Assembly: GCF_011058155.1 (NCBI RefSeq)
Contig: NZ_JAALFC010000022.1
Coordinates: 1-62,199, forward strand
Length of the DNA: 62,199 nt
Direction of reading: 5' to 3'
DNA from: Litoribacterium kuwaitense
GTDB lineage: Bacteria; Bacillota; Bacilli; Bacillales; DSM-28697
Position numbers and translations under genes: made by a program. This document shows positions 44,303 through 53,012 of the stretch, piece after piece. The notes below the pieces were generated by a model that was not told where the DNA came from, made no database searches, and saw nothing but the letters and a program-made list of their open reading frames with translations. Within the stretch, counting starts at the first letter, position 1. Each line of letters starts with the position of its first letter.

Positions 44303-45832
44303 ATGAGAAATATAAAATCCCCTTTTATGATCATGATGTTCCTTTTGGCAGTCCTGGCAGCATGTTCTGATTCTCCATCGTCTTCAGATGTCGAAACAGA
44401 TGTTGAAGCAAATGGTGAATCAGATGGGGAAAGGCCAACAATCGAATTCTATACGAATGAACACCCAAGCTGGCCGACTGATGAAGATTGGCTCGTATTC
44501 GACTTGATGGAAGAAGGCGGTCAGATGAATATAGATTTAACGATTGCCGCCGAGCCTTACGGTGAGTCATTAAATCTTACGGTTGCATCTGGAGAATTAC
44601 CGGATTTATTACGGATGCCCAATTATTCGACAGCGAACAGATATGGTAACGACGGAGCTTTAGTCAATCTGCTTGATCATATTGATGACATGCCAAATTT
44701 ACAAACTTGGATGGAAGAATTTCCGGAAGCAGCCAGAGCCACTCTTTCTCATGATGGAAAAATGTTTATCTCGCCAAATATCGGCATTGGAGAAACCAAC
44801 CGCATGCTGTACATGTATCGGCAAGATATCTTTGCAGAGCATGGTTTAGAGATACCAGAAAATTGGGATGAACTGTATGCCGTTTTAAAAGAGTTAAAGT
44901 CGATCTATCCAGATAGCTACCCGCTTGGCTTTCGAAATGGTACAGACAAACTTGAGAGCTTTGCACCGAACTTTGGTACGAGCTTGAATTACTATTACGA
45001 TCATGAAAAAGATGAATGGCGTTATGGTCCTATCGAAGACAATTTCCGTGCATTGGTGGAGCATCTGAATACATTTTTTAGCGAAGGTTTAATCCCATCA
45101 GATTTCCTCTCAACAGATACAGCTCAATGGCAAGAGTTAATGTCTACGGGTACCTCTTTTATTACCCAAGATTATATTGGAAGAATCGACGAGTTTAATC
45201 TTGCAAACCGTGAAACAAATCCAGATTATACGTTACTCAATATGGCACCGCCTGCTGGTTTTCCTGGGGACGAACAAGTTGCTTATTCAGCACATAAAAA
45301 TGAATCGGGTTATTCGGTTGCTGTCACTTCTGATCATATCGATACAGTGATTCAATACATTGACTGGACCTTTTCTGAGGAAGGCAGGGATGCATTGAGC
45401 TGGGGTGTTCAGGATGAAACGTATACAGAAGAAAATGGCGAGAAGCAATGGATGAAAGACTATCAAAGCCCTGCAGATCTTCGGAACGACACTGGGATAT
45501 CTACGTATGCAACATACTCATGGTTTGATTACGATGCGCATATGAGCTTATTCAGTGATGAAGTGAAACAAGCCTATGAAGAAGGGCGGCAATACGATGA
45601 GCCAATCGTTCCGGTTCCAGCTTTTTCTCCAGAAGAACAGGAAGTCATAGCCATTCAGGGAGAAGCCATTATTAAACACAGAGATGAGCAAATCGCTAAG
45701 TTTATTATTGGTGATCGTGATTTAAGTGAGTGGGATGATTATGTGAAGGAAATGGAAGACCTTGGTGTGCAACAACTTGTTGACATCCATGCAGAAGCAT
45801 ATCAACGGATGCAGGAAGCAGAGTTGAATTAG
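44303..45832 (+). CDS. Lipoprotein solute-binding protein of the sugar importer
   Basis: A 509-residue extracellular binding protein anchored as a lipoprotein: signal peptide with lipobox LAAC (Cys at about residue 22), then an acidic, Ser-rich linker, then a large LplA-type bilobal domain (PTIEFYTNEHPSWPTDEDW onward). The length fits the 500-residue class that binds oligosaccharides or glycoconjugates rather than monosaccharides. Its position after two LplB/LplC-type permeases defines the importer. GAGAGGAG precedes the ATG. Confidence 0.92.
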   Translation: MRNIKSPFMIMMFLLAVLAACSDSPSSSDVETDVEANGESDGERPTIEFYTNEHPSWPTDEDWLVFDLMEEGGQMNIDLTIAAEPYGESLNLTVASGELPDLLRMPNYSTANRYGNDGALVNLLDHIDDMPNLQTWMEEFPEAARATLSHDGKMFISPNIGIGETNRMLYMYRQDIFAEHGLEIPENWDELYAVLKELKSIYPDSYPLGFRNGTDKLESFAPNFGTSLNYYYDHEKDEWRYGPIEDNFRALVEHLNTFFSEGLIPSDFLSTDTAQWQELMSTGTSFITQDYIGRIDEFNLANRETNPDYTLLNMAPPAGFPGDEQVAYSAHKNESGYSVAVTSDHIDTVIQYIDWTFSEEGRDALSWGVQDETYTEENGEKQWMKDYQSPADLRNDTGISTYATYSWFDYDAHMSLFSDEVKQAYEEGRQYDEPIVPVPAFSPEEQEVIAIQGEAIIKHRDEQIAKFIIGDRDLSEWDDYVKEMEDLGVQQLVDIHAEAYQRMQEAELN

Positions 45833-45864
45833 CATGTCATTAAAAAAATAAAGGGGTGGATTTT

Positions 45865-46911
45865 GTGTCTAATCCAAAAAAGGTAGTGATTGTTGGGGCT
45901 GGAGTCATTTCAGCCTCTCATGCAAGAGCGATCACTGCACATCAGGAAGCTAAGCTCGTTGCTATTTGTGACATTGAACAGGAAAAGGCGGAGAAATTAG
46001 CTTATGAATTTAAAGTAGAAAAAACGTATACGGATTATGAGGAAATGTTTGCCCAAGAAGCTATTGATATTGTATCTGTTTGTGTGCCAAGTGGATTGCA
46101 TGCGGAGGTGACAATCGCAGCTGCCCAACATGGGATCCATGTACTTTGTGAGAAACCGCTTGATATTACAAGTGAGAAAATGTCAAAAATGATCGACGCA
46201 TGCAAAGCGAACAATGTTAAATTAGGCGCCGTTTATCAACGAAGAACATTGGATGCAGCGATTAAAACACGAAAAGCCATCCAAGAAGGAAAGCTTGGAA
46301 AACTGGTGCTTGGCGATGCTTATTTAAAATACTACCGAAGTCCGGAATATTATCAGAGCGCTGGTTGGAGAGGTACTTGGGAAATAGATGGCGGTGGCGC
46401 ATTAATGAATCAAGGAATTCATGGAATCGACCTGATTCAATGGATGGTTGGTGAGGTTGAATCGGTTTTTGCTTATACCGCTCCTTTAGTTAGACATATC
46501 GAGGTGGAAGATACGGCAGTGATTGCAGTCAAATATAAACATGGCGCTTTTGGTGTCATCCAAGGAACCACATCTGTGTATCCAGGACAGGAAACGAGGT
46601 TTGAACTGCATGGTGAAAAAGGTTCGATCATTTTTGGAGACTCAGGCTTTAAACAATGGGCGTTTATTGATCGTGATGAAGAAATTCCACAAGTGAGTCA
46701 CACAGAAGGGGGAAGTCACGACCCAAAAGCCATTTCGAATAGGGGACACGCTATTTTTGTGAATGATATGATCCAAGCAATCAAAGAAGACCGCGAGCCA
46801 CTCGTATCCGGTGAGGAAGCTCGTAAAGCAGTTGATTTGCTTTTGGCGATTTATGAATCGGCAAGGACAGGAAAAGAAGTACAGCTAAATGCAATGAATC
46901 AATTCAATTAA
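45865..46911 (+). CDS. Gfo/Idh/MocA-family oxidoreductase 1
   Basis: About 348 residues from GTG 45865, 8 bp after AAAGGGG (GTG 45856 is less likely). The N-terminal Rossmann fold has VVIVGAGVISASHA; the family motif CEKPLD with the catalytic Lys is at about residue 95-100. The C-terminal domain has GGGALMNQGIHGIDLIQWM with the usual HxxD. Family members oxidise or reduce sugars and sugar derivatives with NAD(P). It lies in the operon behind the sugar importer, followed by a second Gfo/Idh gene and a TIM-barrel protein. Confidence 0.92.
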   Translation: MSNPKKVVIVGAGVISASHARAITAHQEAKLVAICDIEQEKAEKLAYEFKVEKTYTDYEEMFAQEAIDIVSVCVPSGLHAEVTIAAAQHGIHVLCEKPLDITSEKMSKMIDACKANNVKLGAVYQRRTLDAAIKTRKAIQEGKLGKLVLGDAYLKYYRSPEYYQSAGWRGTWEIDGGGALMNQGIHGIDLIQWMVGEVESVFAYTAPLVRHIEVEDTAVIAVKYKHGAFGVIQGTTSVYPGQETRFELHGEKGSIIFGDSGFKQWAFIDRDEEIPQVSHTEGGSHDPKAISNRGHAIFVNDMIQAIKEDREPLVSGEEARKAVDLLLAIYESARTGKEVQLNAMNQFN

Positions 46912-46945
46912 GAGCTATTGCAGTTTAAATCATAGGGGGAGCGTC

Positions 46946-47845
46946 ATGGATACGATTAGAATTGGAATGATTGGCTTAGATACATCTCACGTTGTCGCTT
47001 TCACAAAATTACTAAATGATCCAGCTCATCAGTATCATGTGCCAGGGGGAAAGGTCGTCGTTGCCTTTCCTGGAGGTTCTTCAGATATGGAATTGAGTTA
47101 CTCTCGTGTAGAAGGCTTTACGCATGAGCTGCGAGATCATTATGACGTTAAAATTGTAGATTCCCCGGAGGAAGTTGCTGAAAAGTGTGATGCGATTTTT
47201 TTGGAATCTGTCGATGGACGGGTTCACCTTAAACAATTCAAAAAAATTGTTTCTTATCAGAAACCTGTCTTTATTGATAAGCCCTTTACAACTTCATCAA
47301 AGGAAGCCAAGGACATCCTTTGGTTAGCTGACGAAAATCAGACGCCCATCATGAGTTGCTCAGCAGTCAGGTTTGCAGTGGGTTTATCCTCAGCACTCAA
47401 GAAATTGGAAGGAAAAACAATCATAGGTATGGACTGTTACGGGCCGCTGGCGATTGAAGCCCATCATGGTTTGTTCTGGTATGGTATCCATACTGCAGAC
47501 ATGCTTTACCGTGCTTTTGGTACAGGATGTGAAAGGGTTACAGTGACAAAAAATGCCGATCATGATGTGCTTATAGGGGAATGGAAAGACGGTCGTATTG
47601 GCAGTCTTCGAGGAAATCGAAAGGGAAATAACACTTTTGGTGCAGCTATTCACAGCAACGAGAAAACAGAATTTGTAAACGCATCATCAGGCGATAAGCC
47701 TTATTATGCAGCGCTTTTAGAGGAAATCGTCCAATTTCTATGTACTGGGATATCGCCGGTTGATATTAATGAAACGGTTGAAATAACTAGATTTCTCGAA
47801 GCGGCGAATGAAAGTCGTTCAACTGGAAAAACAGTCGAATTATAA
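46946..47845 (+). CDS. Gfo/Idh/MocA-like protein 2, divergent
   Basis: A 299-residue protein with an N-terminal nucleotide fold (IRIGMIGLDTSHVVAFTKLL) in which the usual GxGxxG glycines are partly replaced (GLDTSH). The KP motif is DKPFTTSSKEA, and a His-rich later block reads HHGLFWYGIHTADMLYRAF. It is shorter than typical members (about 340-380), and the altered dinucleotide motif leaves cofactor use in doubt. It may be an enzyme acting with the protein at 45865 or a non-oxidoreductase partner. AGGGGGAG precedes the ATG. Confidence 0.8.
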   Translation: MDTIRIGMIGLDTSHVVAFTKLLNDPAHQYHVPGGKVVVAFPGGSSDMELSYSRVEGFTHELRDHYDVKIVDSPEEVAEKCDAIFLESVDGRVHLKQFKKIVSYQKPVFIDKPFTTSSKEAKDILWLADENQTPIMSCSAVRFAVGLSSALKKLEGKTIIGMDCYGPLAIEAHHGLFWYGIHTADMLYRAFGTGCERVTVTKNADHDVLIGEWKDGRIGSLRGNRKGNNTFGAAIHSNEKTEFVNASSGDKPYYAALLEEIVQFLCTGISPVDINETVEITRFLEAANESRSTGKTVEL

Positions 47846-47863
47846 AGCAGGGAGTGAATATCA

Positions 47864-48724
47864 TTGGTTTTTGATCGATTGGGTGTCATTACAGATGAAG
47901 TATCATCTCATACGGCTGAGGCCTTAAATTGGGCGAAAGAAAAAGGTTTAAAACATGTGGAAGTCCGACGGGTGAATGATAAGAATATCATTGATCTGTC
48001 TGATCGTGAAATTAAGCAGCTGCTTCACGACATTGAGCAGCGGGGGTTATTTGTCTCATGTATATCATCACCAGTATTTAAATGTGCACTTAACCCTACG
48101 AGAACGGTTGCCACAGGGGATACTTTTGGACAAGATGAAGAAGGTGTTGAAGCTCATTTTCAGAAACTAAACCGCGCTTTTGACATTGCTAGACTGTTAA
48201 AAACGGATAAAATCCGCATTTTCTCATTTTGGAGAGAACAAAACCCTTCCAATTATGAAGATGAAGTCATCGGTCATTTAAAAAGAGCAGCAGAGTTAGC
48301 TGCAAAAGAAGATATGCTACTATTGCTGGAAAATGAAGGGGCTTGCAACGGTGGCTATGCTTCTGAAGTTAGCAGCATGGTGAAGAAGGTAAATTCATCT
48401 CATCTTAAAGCACTTTGGGATCCCGGCAATGAGGAGCATGGTGGCCGCTCCGCCTTTCCTCAGGGCTATGAAGAGGTGAAAGGGCTGATCGGCCATGTCC
48501 ATTTAAAAGATGCTTATATTCAAACAGATGGACAGCCAAGGTGTGTGCCGATTGGCGATGGTCATGTCGCTTATTTGGAACAGTTACAGGCGATAGATCA
48601 CGATGGCTATCGAGGGTTGTTCACGATTGAAACCCACTATGTTCCAGAAGATGGAACAAAAATGGACGGCACACAATTAACATTGGACGGTTTAAAGCGA
48701 CTATTTCAAAAGGCAGAAAAATAG
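47864..48724 (+). CDS. Xylose-isomerase-like TIM-barrel sugar isomerase/epimerase or lyase
   Basis: A 286-residue AP-endonuclease-2-like TIM barrel. Metal-binding blocks are visible: LLLLENEGACNGGY, ALWDPGNEEHGG, VHLKDAY and the final Glu in FTIETHYVPE. Such proteins epimerise, isomerise or cleave sugars, and in keto-glycoside pathways some act after a Gfo/Idh enzyme to split the oxidised glycoside. It starts at TTG 47864 after GCAGGGAG, 18 bp behind the second Gfo/Idh gene. Confidence 0.87.
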   Translation: MVFDRLGVITDEVSSHTAEALNWAKEKGLKHVEVRRVNDKNIIDLSDREIKQLLHDIEQRGLFVSCISSPVFKCALNPTRTVATGDTFGQDEEGVEAHFQKLNRAFDIARLLKTDKIRIFSFWREQNPSNYEDEVIGHLKRAAELAAKEDMLLLLENEGACNGGYASEVSSMVKKVNSSHLKALWDPGNEEHGGRSAFPQGYEEVKGLIGHVHLKDAYIQTDGQPRCVPIGDGHVAYLEQLQAIDHDGYRGLFTIETHYVPEDGTKMDGTQLTLDGLKRLFQKAEK

Positions 48725-48762
48725 TATAAACAAGGCTCAATAGAAAGGAGTTTTAATAAACA

Positions 48763-49536
48763 TTGTCACTAAAAGTACAACCTTATAAAGAAAAAAAGAT
48801 TGATCACTTAGTTGTTCGAGTATATGAAGAGCGAGACGGTATGGGGCGGGCTGCTGCGGCAGATGTCATCGCAAAAATGAAGGCCCTGTTAAAAGAGAAA
48901 GAAACGATTCGGATAATATTTGCTTCTGCGCCTTCCCAAAATGAATTTCTGGAGACGTTAAGGACTGCTTCTGGCATTGAATGGCACCGGGTGACCGTTT
49001 TTCATATGGATGAATATATCGGTTTAAAGCCACAGGAAGAACAATCCTTTAGTAAGTTTTTATGTGATCGATTATTTGACAGTGTCAAGCCAGGGAAAAT
49101 TCACCTAATCGATGGTTTAAACGATCCAGAACTTGAATGTCAAGTTTATAGTGAACGATTAATGGAAGCTCCAATTGATATCGTTTGTTTAGGGATTGGC
49201 GAGAACGGTCATATCGCCTTTAATGATCCACCGGTAGCTCATTTTAATGATCCTAAATTAATAAAGATGGTTAAGCTGGATGAAATGTCTCGGCAACAGC
49301 AAGTGAACGACAAATGTTTCCACAAATTAGCTGATGTTCCTACTCATGCACTGACTCTGACGATTCCGGCATTGTTGTCTGGCAGTTACTTGTATTGCAT
49401 CGTTCCAGGGTTGACAAAAAAGAATGCAGTTAAACAAACGTTAAAAGGACCCATTTCAGAGACAAACCCAGCTTCTAGCTTGCGCCGTCATCCAAGTTGT
49501 ATTCTTTATTTAGACAAGGATTCTTACGATGAATGA
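48763..49536 (+). CDS. nagB: Glucosamine-6-phosphate deaminase-like (NagB)
   Basis: A 257-residue NagB/glucosamine-6-phosphate isomerase family enzyme, expected to convert GlcN6P to fructose 6-phosphate and ammonia. Key blocks: FHMDEYIGL with the catalytic Asp, GIGENGHIAFNDPP with the catalytic Glu and His, and HALTLTIPALLSG. The usual N-terminal GSTP phosphate loop reads SAPSQ, so substrate preference may differ. Start TTG 48763 lies after AAAGGAG with a longish spacer. Its 3' end overlaps the NagA gene by 8 bp. Its operon partner supports an amino-sugar substrate. Confidence 0.87.
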   Translation: MSLKVQPYKEKKIDHLVVRVYEERDGMGRAAAADVIAKMKALLKEKETIRIIFASAPSQNEFLETLRTASGIEWHRVTVFHMDEYIGLKPQEEQSFSKFLCDRLFDSVKPGKIHLIDGLNDPELECQVYSERLMEAPIDIVCLGIGENGHIAFNDPPVAHFNDPKLIKMVKLDEMSRQQQVNDKCFHKLADVPTHALTLTIPALLSGSYLYCIVPGLTKKNAVKQTLKGPISETNPASSLRRHPSCILYLDKDSYDE

Positions 49537-50680
49537 GTTTTTAGAAGGGGTTCATTATGCTACTGGGGAACAAATTGCCGTAACGTTCAATGGAAGTCAA
49601 ATTAGCGATATTCAACCACTATCTAAGCGAAAGAGTGATCTGCCGTTTATTGCGCCTGGGCTCGTTGACTTACAAATTAATGGCTACCAAGGTCATGACT
49701 TTAATACGTGGCCAATCACACAAGAAACGGTAAAAAAAGTGACTCATTTACTTTGGGAGGAAGGAGTGACTTCCTATTTTCCTACCATTATAACCAATCA
49801 TGATAAAGCGATCGAAAATACAGTAGAGGTCATTTCCAAAGCGTGTGAAAACGATCGTTTTGTCGAAGCATGTGTTGCTGGGATACATTTAGAAGGACCC
49901 TTCATTTCTCCAGAGGATGGCCCTAGGGGTGCACATAGTCATTCTTATGTTAAAGCGCCTGACTGGGCCCTTTTTCAACAATGGCAAGAAGCGGCGAACG
50001 GCATGATAAAGATCATCACAATGTCACCTGAATGGCCAGGTTCTGTTGATTTCATTACGAAATGTGCTGAACATGGTGTTGTCGTGTCCATCGGTCATAC
50101 AGCAGCAACTCCTGAACAAATACAAGAAGCGGTAGAAGCAGGCGCGACAATGTCCACACATTTGGGAAATGGAGCACACCTTATGCTGCCAAGGCACCCC
50201 AATTATCTCTGGGAGCAATTGGCTGAGGACAATCTATCGGCGTGTCTTATTGCAGATGGGTTTCACCTGCCTGAATCATTTCTTACCGTTGCCCTGCGCA
50301 CAAAAAAGGCGCAAGCGATGCTAGTCAGTGATGCAGTGTATCTCAGTGGACTCAAGCCAGGAGATTATGAAACGCATATCGGTGGTAAGGTAGTACTGAC
50401 ACCCGAAGGCAAGCTTCATATGAAAGAAAATCCGAAATTATTGGCTGGTTCAGTAAGGATGTTAAAGGATGGAATCGCACACCTTGCAAATCGTGGGTTA
50501 TGCACGGTACAAGAAGCTTGGGACATGGCGTCAATACGTCCAGCTTCTTTCATGAAAGCTCCAATGATGGAAGGTCTCAAGGAAGGGGCGAAAGCTGACC
50601 TAGTCACTTTTACAGGTGAAAAAGGTGCAGTAATAATCGTACAAACATATAAATCCGGAAAACGAGTGTATCCGTTCTGA
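49529..50680 (+). CDS. nagA: N-acetylglucosamine-6-phosphate deacetylase-like (NagA)
   Basis: A 383-residue NagA-type amidohydrolase. The opening metal motif is variant (GLVDLQINGYQGHDFN rather than HxH), as in one branch of the family. The Glu in GIHLEGPFISP, His in SIGHTAATPEQI, His in STHLGNGAH and the catalytic Asp in MLVSDAVYL are present. It should remove acetate from an N-acetyl amino-sugar 6-phosphate, feeding NagB. It overlaps nagB, closes the operon, and a terminator follows. The importer is not a PTS, so a kinase must act on the sugar first; none is in this operon, but the ROK kinase at 31389 could. Confidence 0.88.
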   Translation: MNEFLEGVHYATGEQIAVTFNGSQISDIQPLSKRKSDLPFIAPGLVDLQINGYQGHDFNTWPITQETVKKVTHLLWEEGVTSYFPTIITNHDKAIENTVEVISKACENDRFVEACVAGIHLEGPFISPEDGPRGAHSHSYVKAPDWALFQQWQEAANGMIKIITMSPEWPGSVDFITKCAEHGVVVSIGHTAATPEQIQEAVEAGATMSTHLGNGAHLMLPRHPNYLWEQLAEDNLSACLIADGFHLPESFLTVALRTKKAQAMLVSDAVYLSGLKPGDYETHIGGKVVLTPEGKLHMKENPKLLAGSVRMLKDGIAHLANRGLCTVQEAWDMASIRPASFMKAPMMEGLKEGAKADLVTFTGEKGAVIIVQTYKSGKRVYPF

Positions 50681-50702
50681 GTTTATGAATATATTAGCGT
50701 GT

Positions 50703-50757
50703 GCTGTCTGTGCAAAAGGGCACTTTGTCCATTTGGAACAGACGGCTTTTTATTTTT
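50703..50757 (+). terminator. Intrinsic terminator of the amino-sugar operon
   Basis: GCTGTCTGT pairs with ACAGACGGC (one wobble), followed by a T-rich tail. Confidence 0.75.
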
Positions 50758-51175
50758 ACATATAGCAGTTGGGTTTCTGTACTATGTAATAGGTTTTATA
50801 TTGTCTGTGAAAAGTATACCTTTGAGAAAGGCGCTATCGAGACAGTCATATTGAATTTAAACAAAAGCGGGCGATGAAAAAATCATCCTTCGCCCACATG
50901 TAAAGTTTGCTTTTAGTTCAATTCTTATCTCTCTTACCTATTTATACTAAGAGGATGTTAGGCGGACAACTAAAGACACGCCTAGTTCAATGCGGGACAT
51001 TACACCTGATGTCGATTTCAATGGTTTTTAATCCCTCAGATGATGATCGATTTATTGTTCTCATTTTAAAGGATGTTAAGGCGTTGTCTTTCGTTCCCAT
51101 GTATAATGCAAACGATCGATCACGTATGATAAGGTTGTCTTAAATATACAGACTTGGATTGGAGAGAGCACAACG
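50758..51175. other. Gene-free stretch before selO
   Basis: About 420 bp. A hairpin (GGGCGA/TCGCCC with inner TGA/TCA) lies around 50868-50898. A 78-codon frame at 50907-51143 has no ribosome site and unlikely composition. TATAAT near 51103 may be the selO -10, without a good -35. Confidence 0.4.
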
Positions 51176-52636
51176 ATGTCAAACGATGAAACGATAGGCT
51201 GGTCGTTAAAAAACAGCTACATGAAGCTGCCTCAGACTTTTTATGAAGAAACGCATCCTGAACCTGCGCTGCACCCACATCTTGTAGCCTTTAATGAGAC
51301 GCTCGCTCAATCACTAGGCTTAGATGCGCAGCAGCTTAAAGAGAGTGAAGGGATCGCTGTGCTTTCAGGAAGTCGAATTCCAGAAAAGTCACAGTCGATT
51401 GCGCAAGCGTATGCAGGCCATCAATTCGGTCATTTCACGATGTTAGGGGACGGGCGTGCGGTTCTTTTAGGGGAGCAGATCACGCCTGCTGGCGAGCGTT
51501 TTGATATCCAGTTAAAAGGAGCGGGGCGAACAACTTTTTCTCGTGGAGGAGATGGGCGAGCAGCTCTCGGACCAATGCTTCGCGAATACATCATTAGTGA
51601 GGCGATGCATGCTCTCGGTATTCCGACGACGCGCGGTCTTGCGGTTGTGAAAACAGGGTTGCCTGTCCATCGTGAACGGCCTTTACAAGGCGCGGTACTA
51701 ATACGAGTGGCCGCAAGTCATATTCGGGTAGGCACATTTCAATACGCTGCCGCACGAGAAGCAAGCGATGAGTTGAAAAAGTTAGCTGATTACGTGATCG
51801 ACCGTCATTATCCAGAGGTCAAAGACGCGGAAAATCCGTATCATGAACTGTTTCGCCATGTGATCGATCGCCAAGCCTCTTTAGTCGCTAAATGGCAGCT
51901 TGTTGGCTTTATTCACGGGGTCATGAATACCGACAATATGACCATTAGCGGTGAAACGATCGATTACGGTCCATGCGCTTTTATGGATACATACGATCCC
52001 AAAACGGTTTTTAGTTCGATTGACCAGCAAGGTCGATACGCCTATCAAAACCAACCGGGCATTGCTGAGTGGAACTTGGCACGCTTTGCGGAAACGTTAC
52101 TTCCTTTGTTTCATGACGATACAGAACGTGCCGTAGACATTGCTCAAGACTTACTCGCAACATTTGCGAGCCGTTTCCATCGCTATTGGATGAAAGGCAT
52201 GAGAAATAAACTAGGGTTAAGTAACGAACGGCAAGAAGATCGCGACTTGATCAAAGATCTCCTCCAATTAATGGAGCACCATCAAGCAGATTTTACAAAT
52301 ACATTTAGGTCATTGACGTTAGAATCATTTACAGACGAAGCGCTTTTTGAGGCTGAGGATTTTGCTCATTGGCGGAAGAGGTTAGAAGAGCGACGAGCAC
52401 AGCAGTCGGAATCGATTAAAACGGTGCGGGAACTCATGCGTCAGCATAACCCGGCGGTAATTCCTCGAAACCACCGGGTTGAAGAAGCTTTGGCAGCAGC
52501 GGAACAAGAAGAATGGGCACCTTTTCACCAACTGATGCAGACGCTCAAGAAACCTTACGCTTATTCGGATGACCAAAAAGCTTATATCTGTCCGTCCAGC
52601 TCTACTGTTCCGTATCGCACGTTTTGCGGCACGTAA
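51176..52636 (+). CDS. selO: Protein adenylyltransferase SelO (YdiU family)
   Basis: A 486-residue pseudokinase-fold AMPylator that transfers AMP from ATP to Ser/Thr/Tyr residues in redox proteins. Recognised blocks: SQSIAQAYAGHQFGHFTMLGDGRAVLLGEQ, QLKGAGRTTFSRGGDGRAALGPMLREYIISEAMHALGIPTTRGLAVV (the nucleotide-binding core), and GVMNTDNMTISGETIDYGPCAFMD (metal-binding Asn and Asp). The C-terminus ends FCGT; the last Cys lies where eukaryotic SelO has selenocysteine. It is monocistronic, with a terminator after it. AGAGAG precedes the ATG, a modest ribosome site. Confidence 0.93.
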   Translation: MSNDETIGWSLKNSYMKLPQTFYEETHPEPALHPHLVAFNETLAQSLGLDAQQLKESEGIAVLSGSRIPEKSQSIAQAYAGHQFGHFTMLGDGRAVLLGEQITPAGERFDIQLKGAGRTTFSRGGDGRAALGPMLREYIISEAMHALGIPTTRGLAVVKTGLPVHRERPLQGAVLIRVAASHIRVGTFQYAAAREASDELKKLADYVIDRHYPEVKDAENPYHELFRHVIDRQASLVAKWQLVGFIHGVMNTDNMTISGETIDYGPCAFMDTYDPKTVFSSIDQQGRYAYQNQPGIAEWNLARFAETLLPLFHDDTERAVDIAQDLLATFASRFHRYWMKGMRNKLGLSNERQEDRDLIKDLLQLMEHHQADFTNTFRSLTLESFTDEALFEAEDFAHWRKRLEERRAQQSESIKTVRELMRQHNPAVIPRNHRVEEALAAAEQEEWAPFHQLMQTLKKPYAYSDDQKAYICPSSSTVPYRTFCGT

Positions 52637-52709
52637 TTCTCAAAAATACCAGTAGGGATCGTCATAACGTTGGCTTTTTCGTCTATATATTTTCTTTAAC
52701 TACACTCTG

Positions 52710-52747
52710 AGTCCAGCTGGTGTTAGTGCTGGACTTTTAGTTTTTTA
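52710..52747 (+). terminator. Intrinsic terminator of selO
   Basis: AGTCCAGC/GCTGGACT stem, then TTTAG and T6. Confidence 0.85.
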
Positions 52748-52803
52748 ACTTTTCCTTAAGATGCAGATAAATAAAAAGGAAAATACATGCTATGCAGCGT
52801 AGT

Positions 52804-52830
52804 GTTCTTTAAGGAGAACTTTTCTATAAT
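52804..52830 (+). promoter_or_regulatory. Inverted repeat and -10 box upstream of the dehydrogenase-like gene
   Basis: GTTCT-N6-AGAAC (52804-52819) sits at about the -35 position of TATAAT (52825-52830). The same motif recurs at 52943-52958. Confidence 0.5.
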
Positions 52831-52942
52831 AGAGTTATCGGACATTATTTTTAAGAAAATTTTATAAACTTTTTATTTTATTGCTAATTCACCTTAAGTA
52901 ATATATAAGAAGAGGTAAAAACTCTATTTTTTTACAGTGGAT

Positions 52943-52958
52943 GTTCTCTAAAAAGAAC
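52943..52958 (+). promoter_or_regulatory. Second GTTCT-N6-AGAAC inverted repeat
   Basis: Identical half-sites and spacing to 52804-52819, 139 bp downstream in the leader and 55 bp before the start codon. Confidence 0.45.
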
Positions 52959-53012
52959 GAAACTTGTCGTTTCTTGCTGAAAAGAGACGTAGGTGTTAAA
53001 GGGGAAAGGGAA

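Noticed and set aside
50907-51143. A 78-codon ORF upstream of selO
   Set aside because: There is no ribosome site and composition is unlike neighbouring genes; it lies in a promoter-containing gap.
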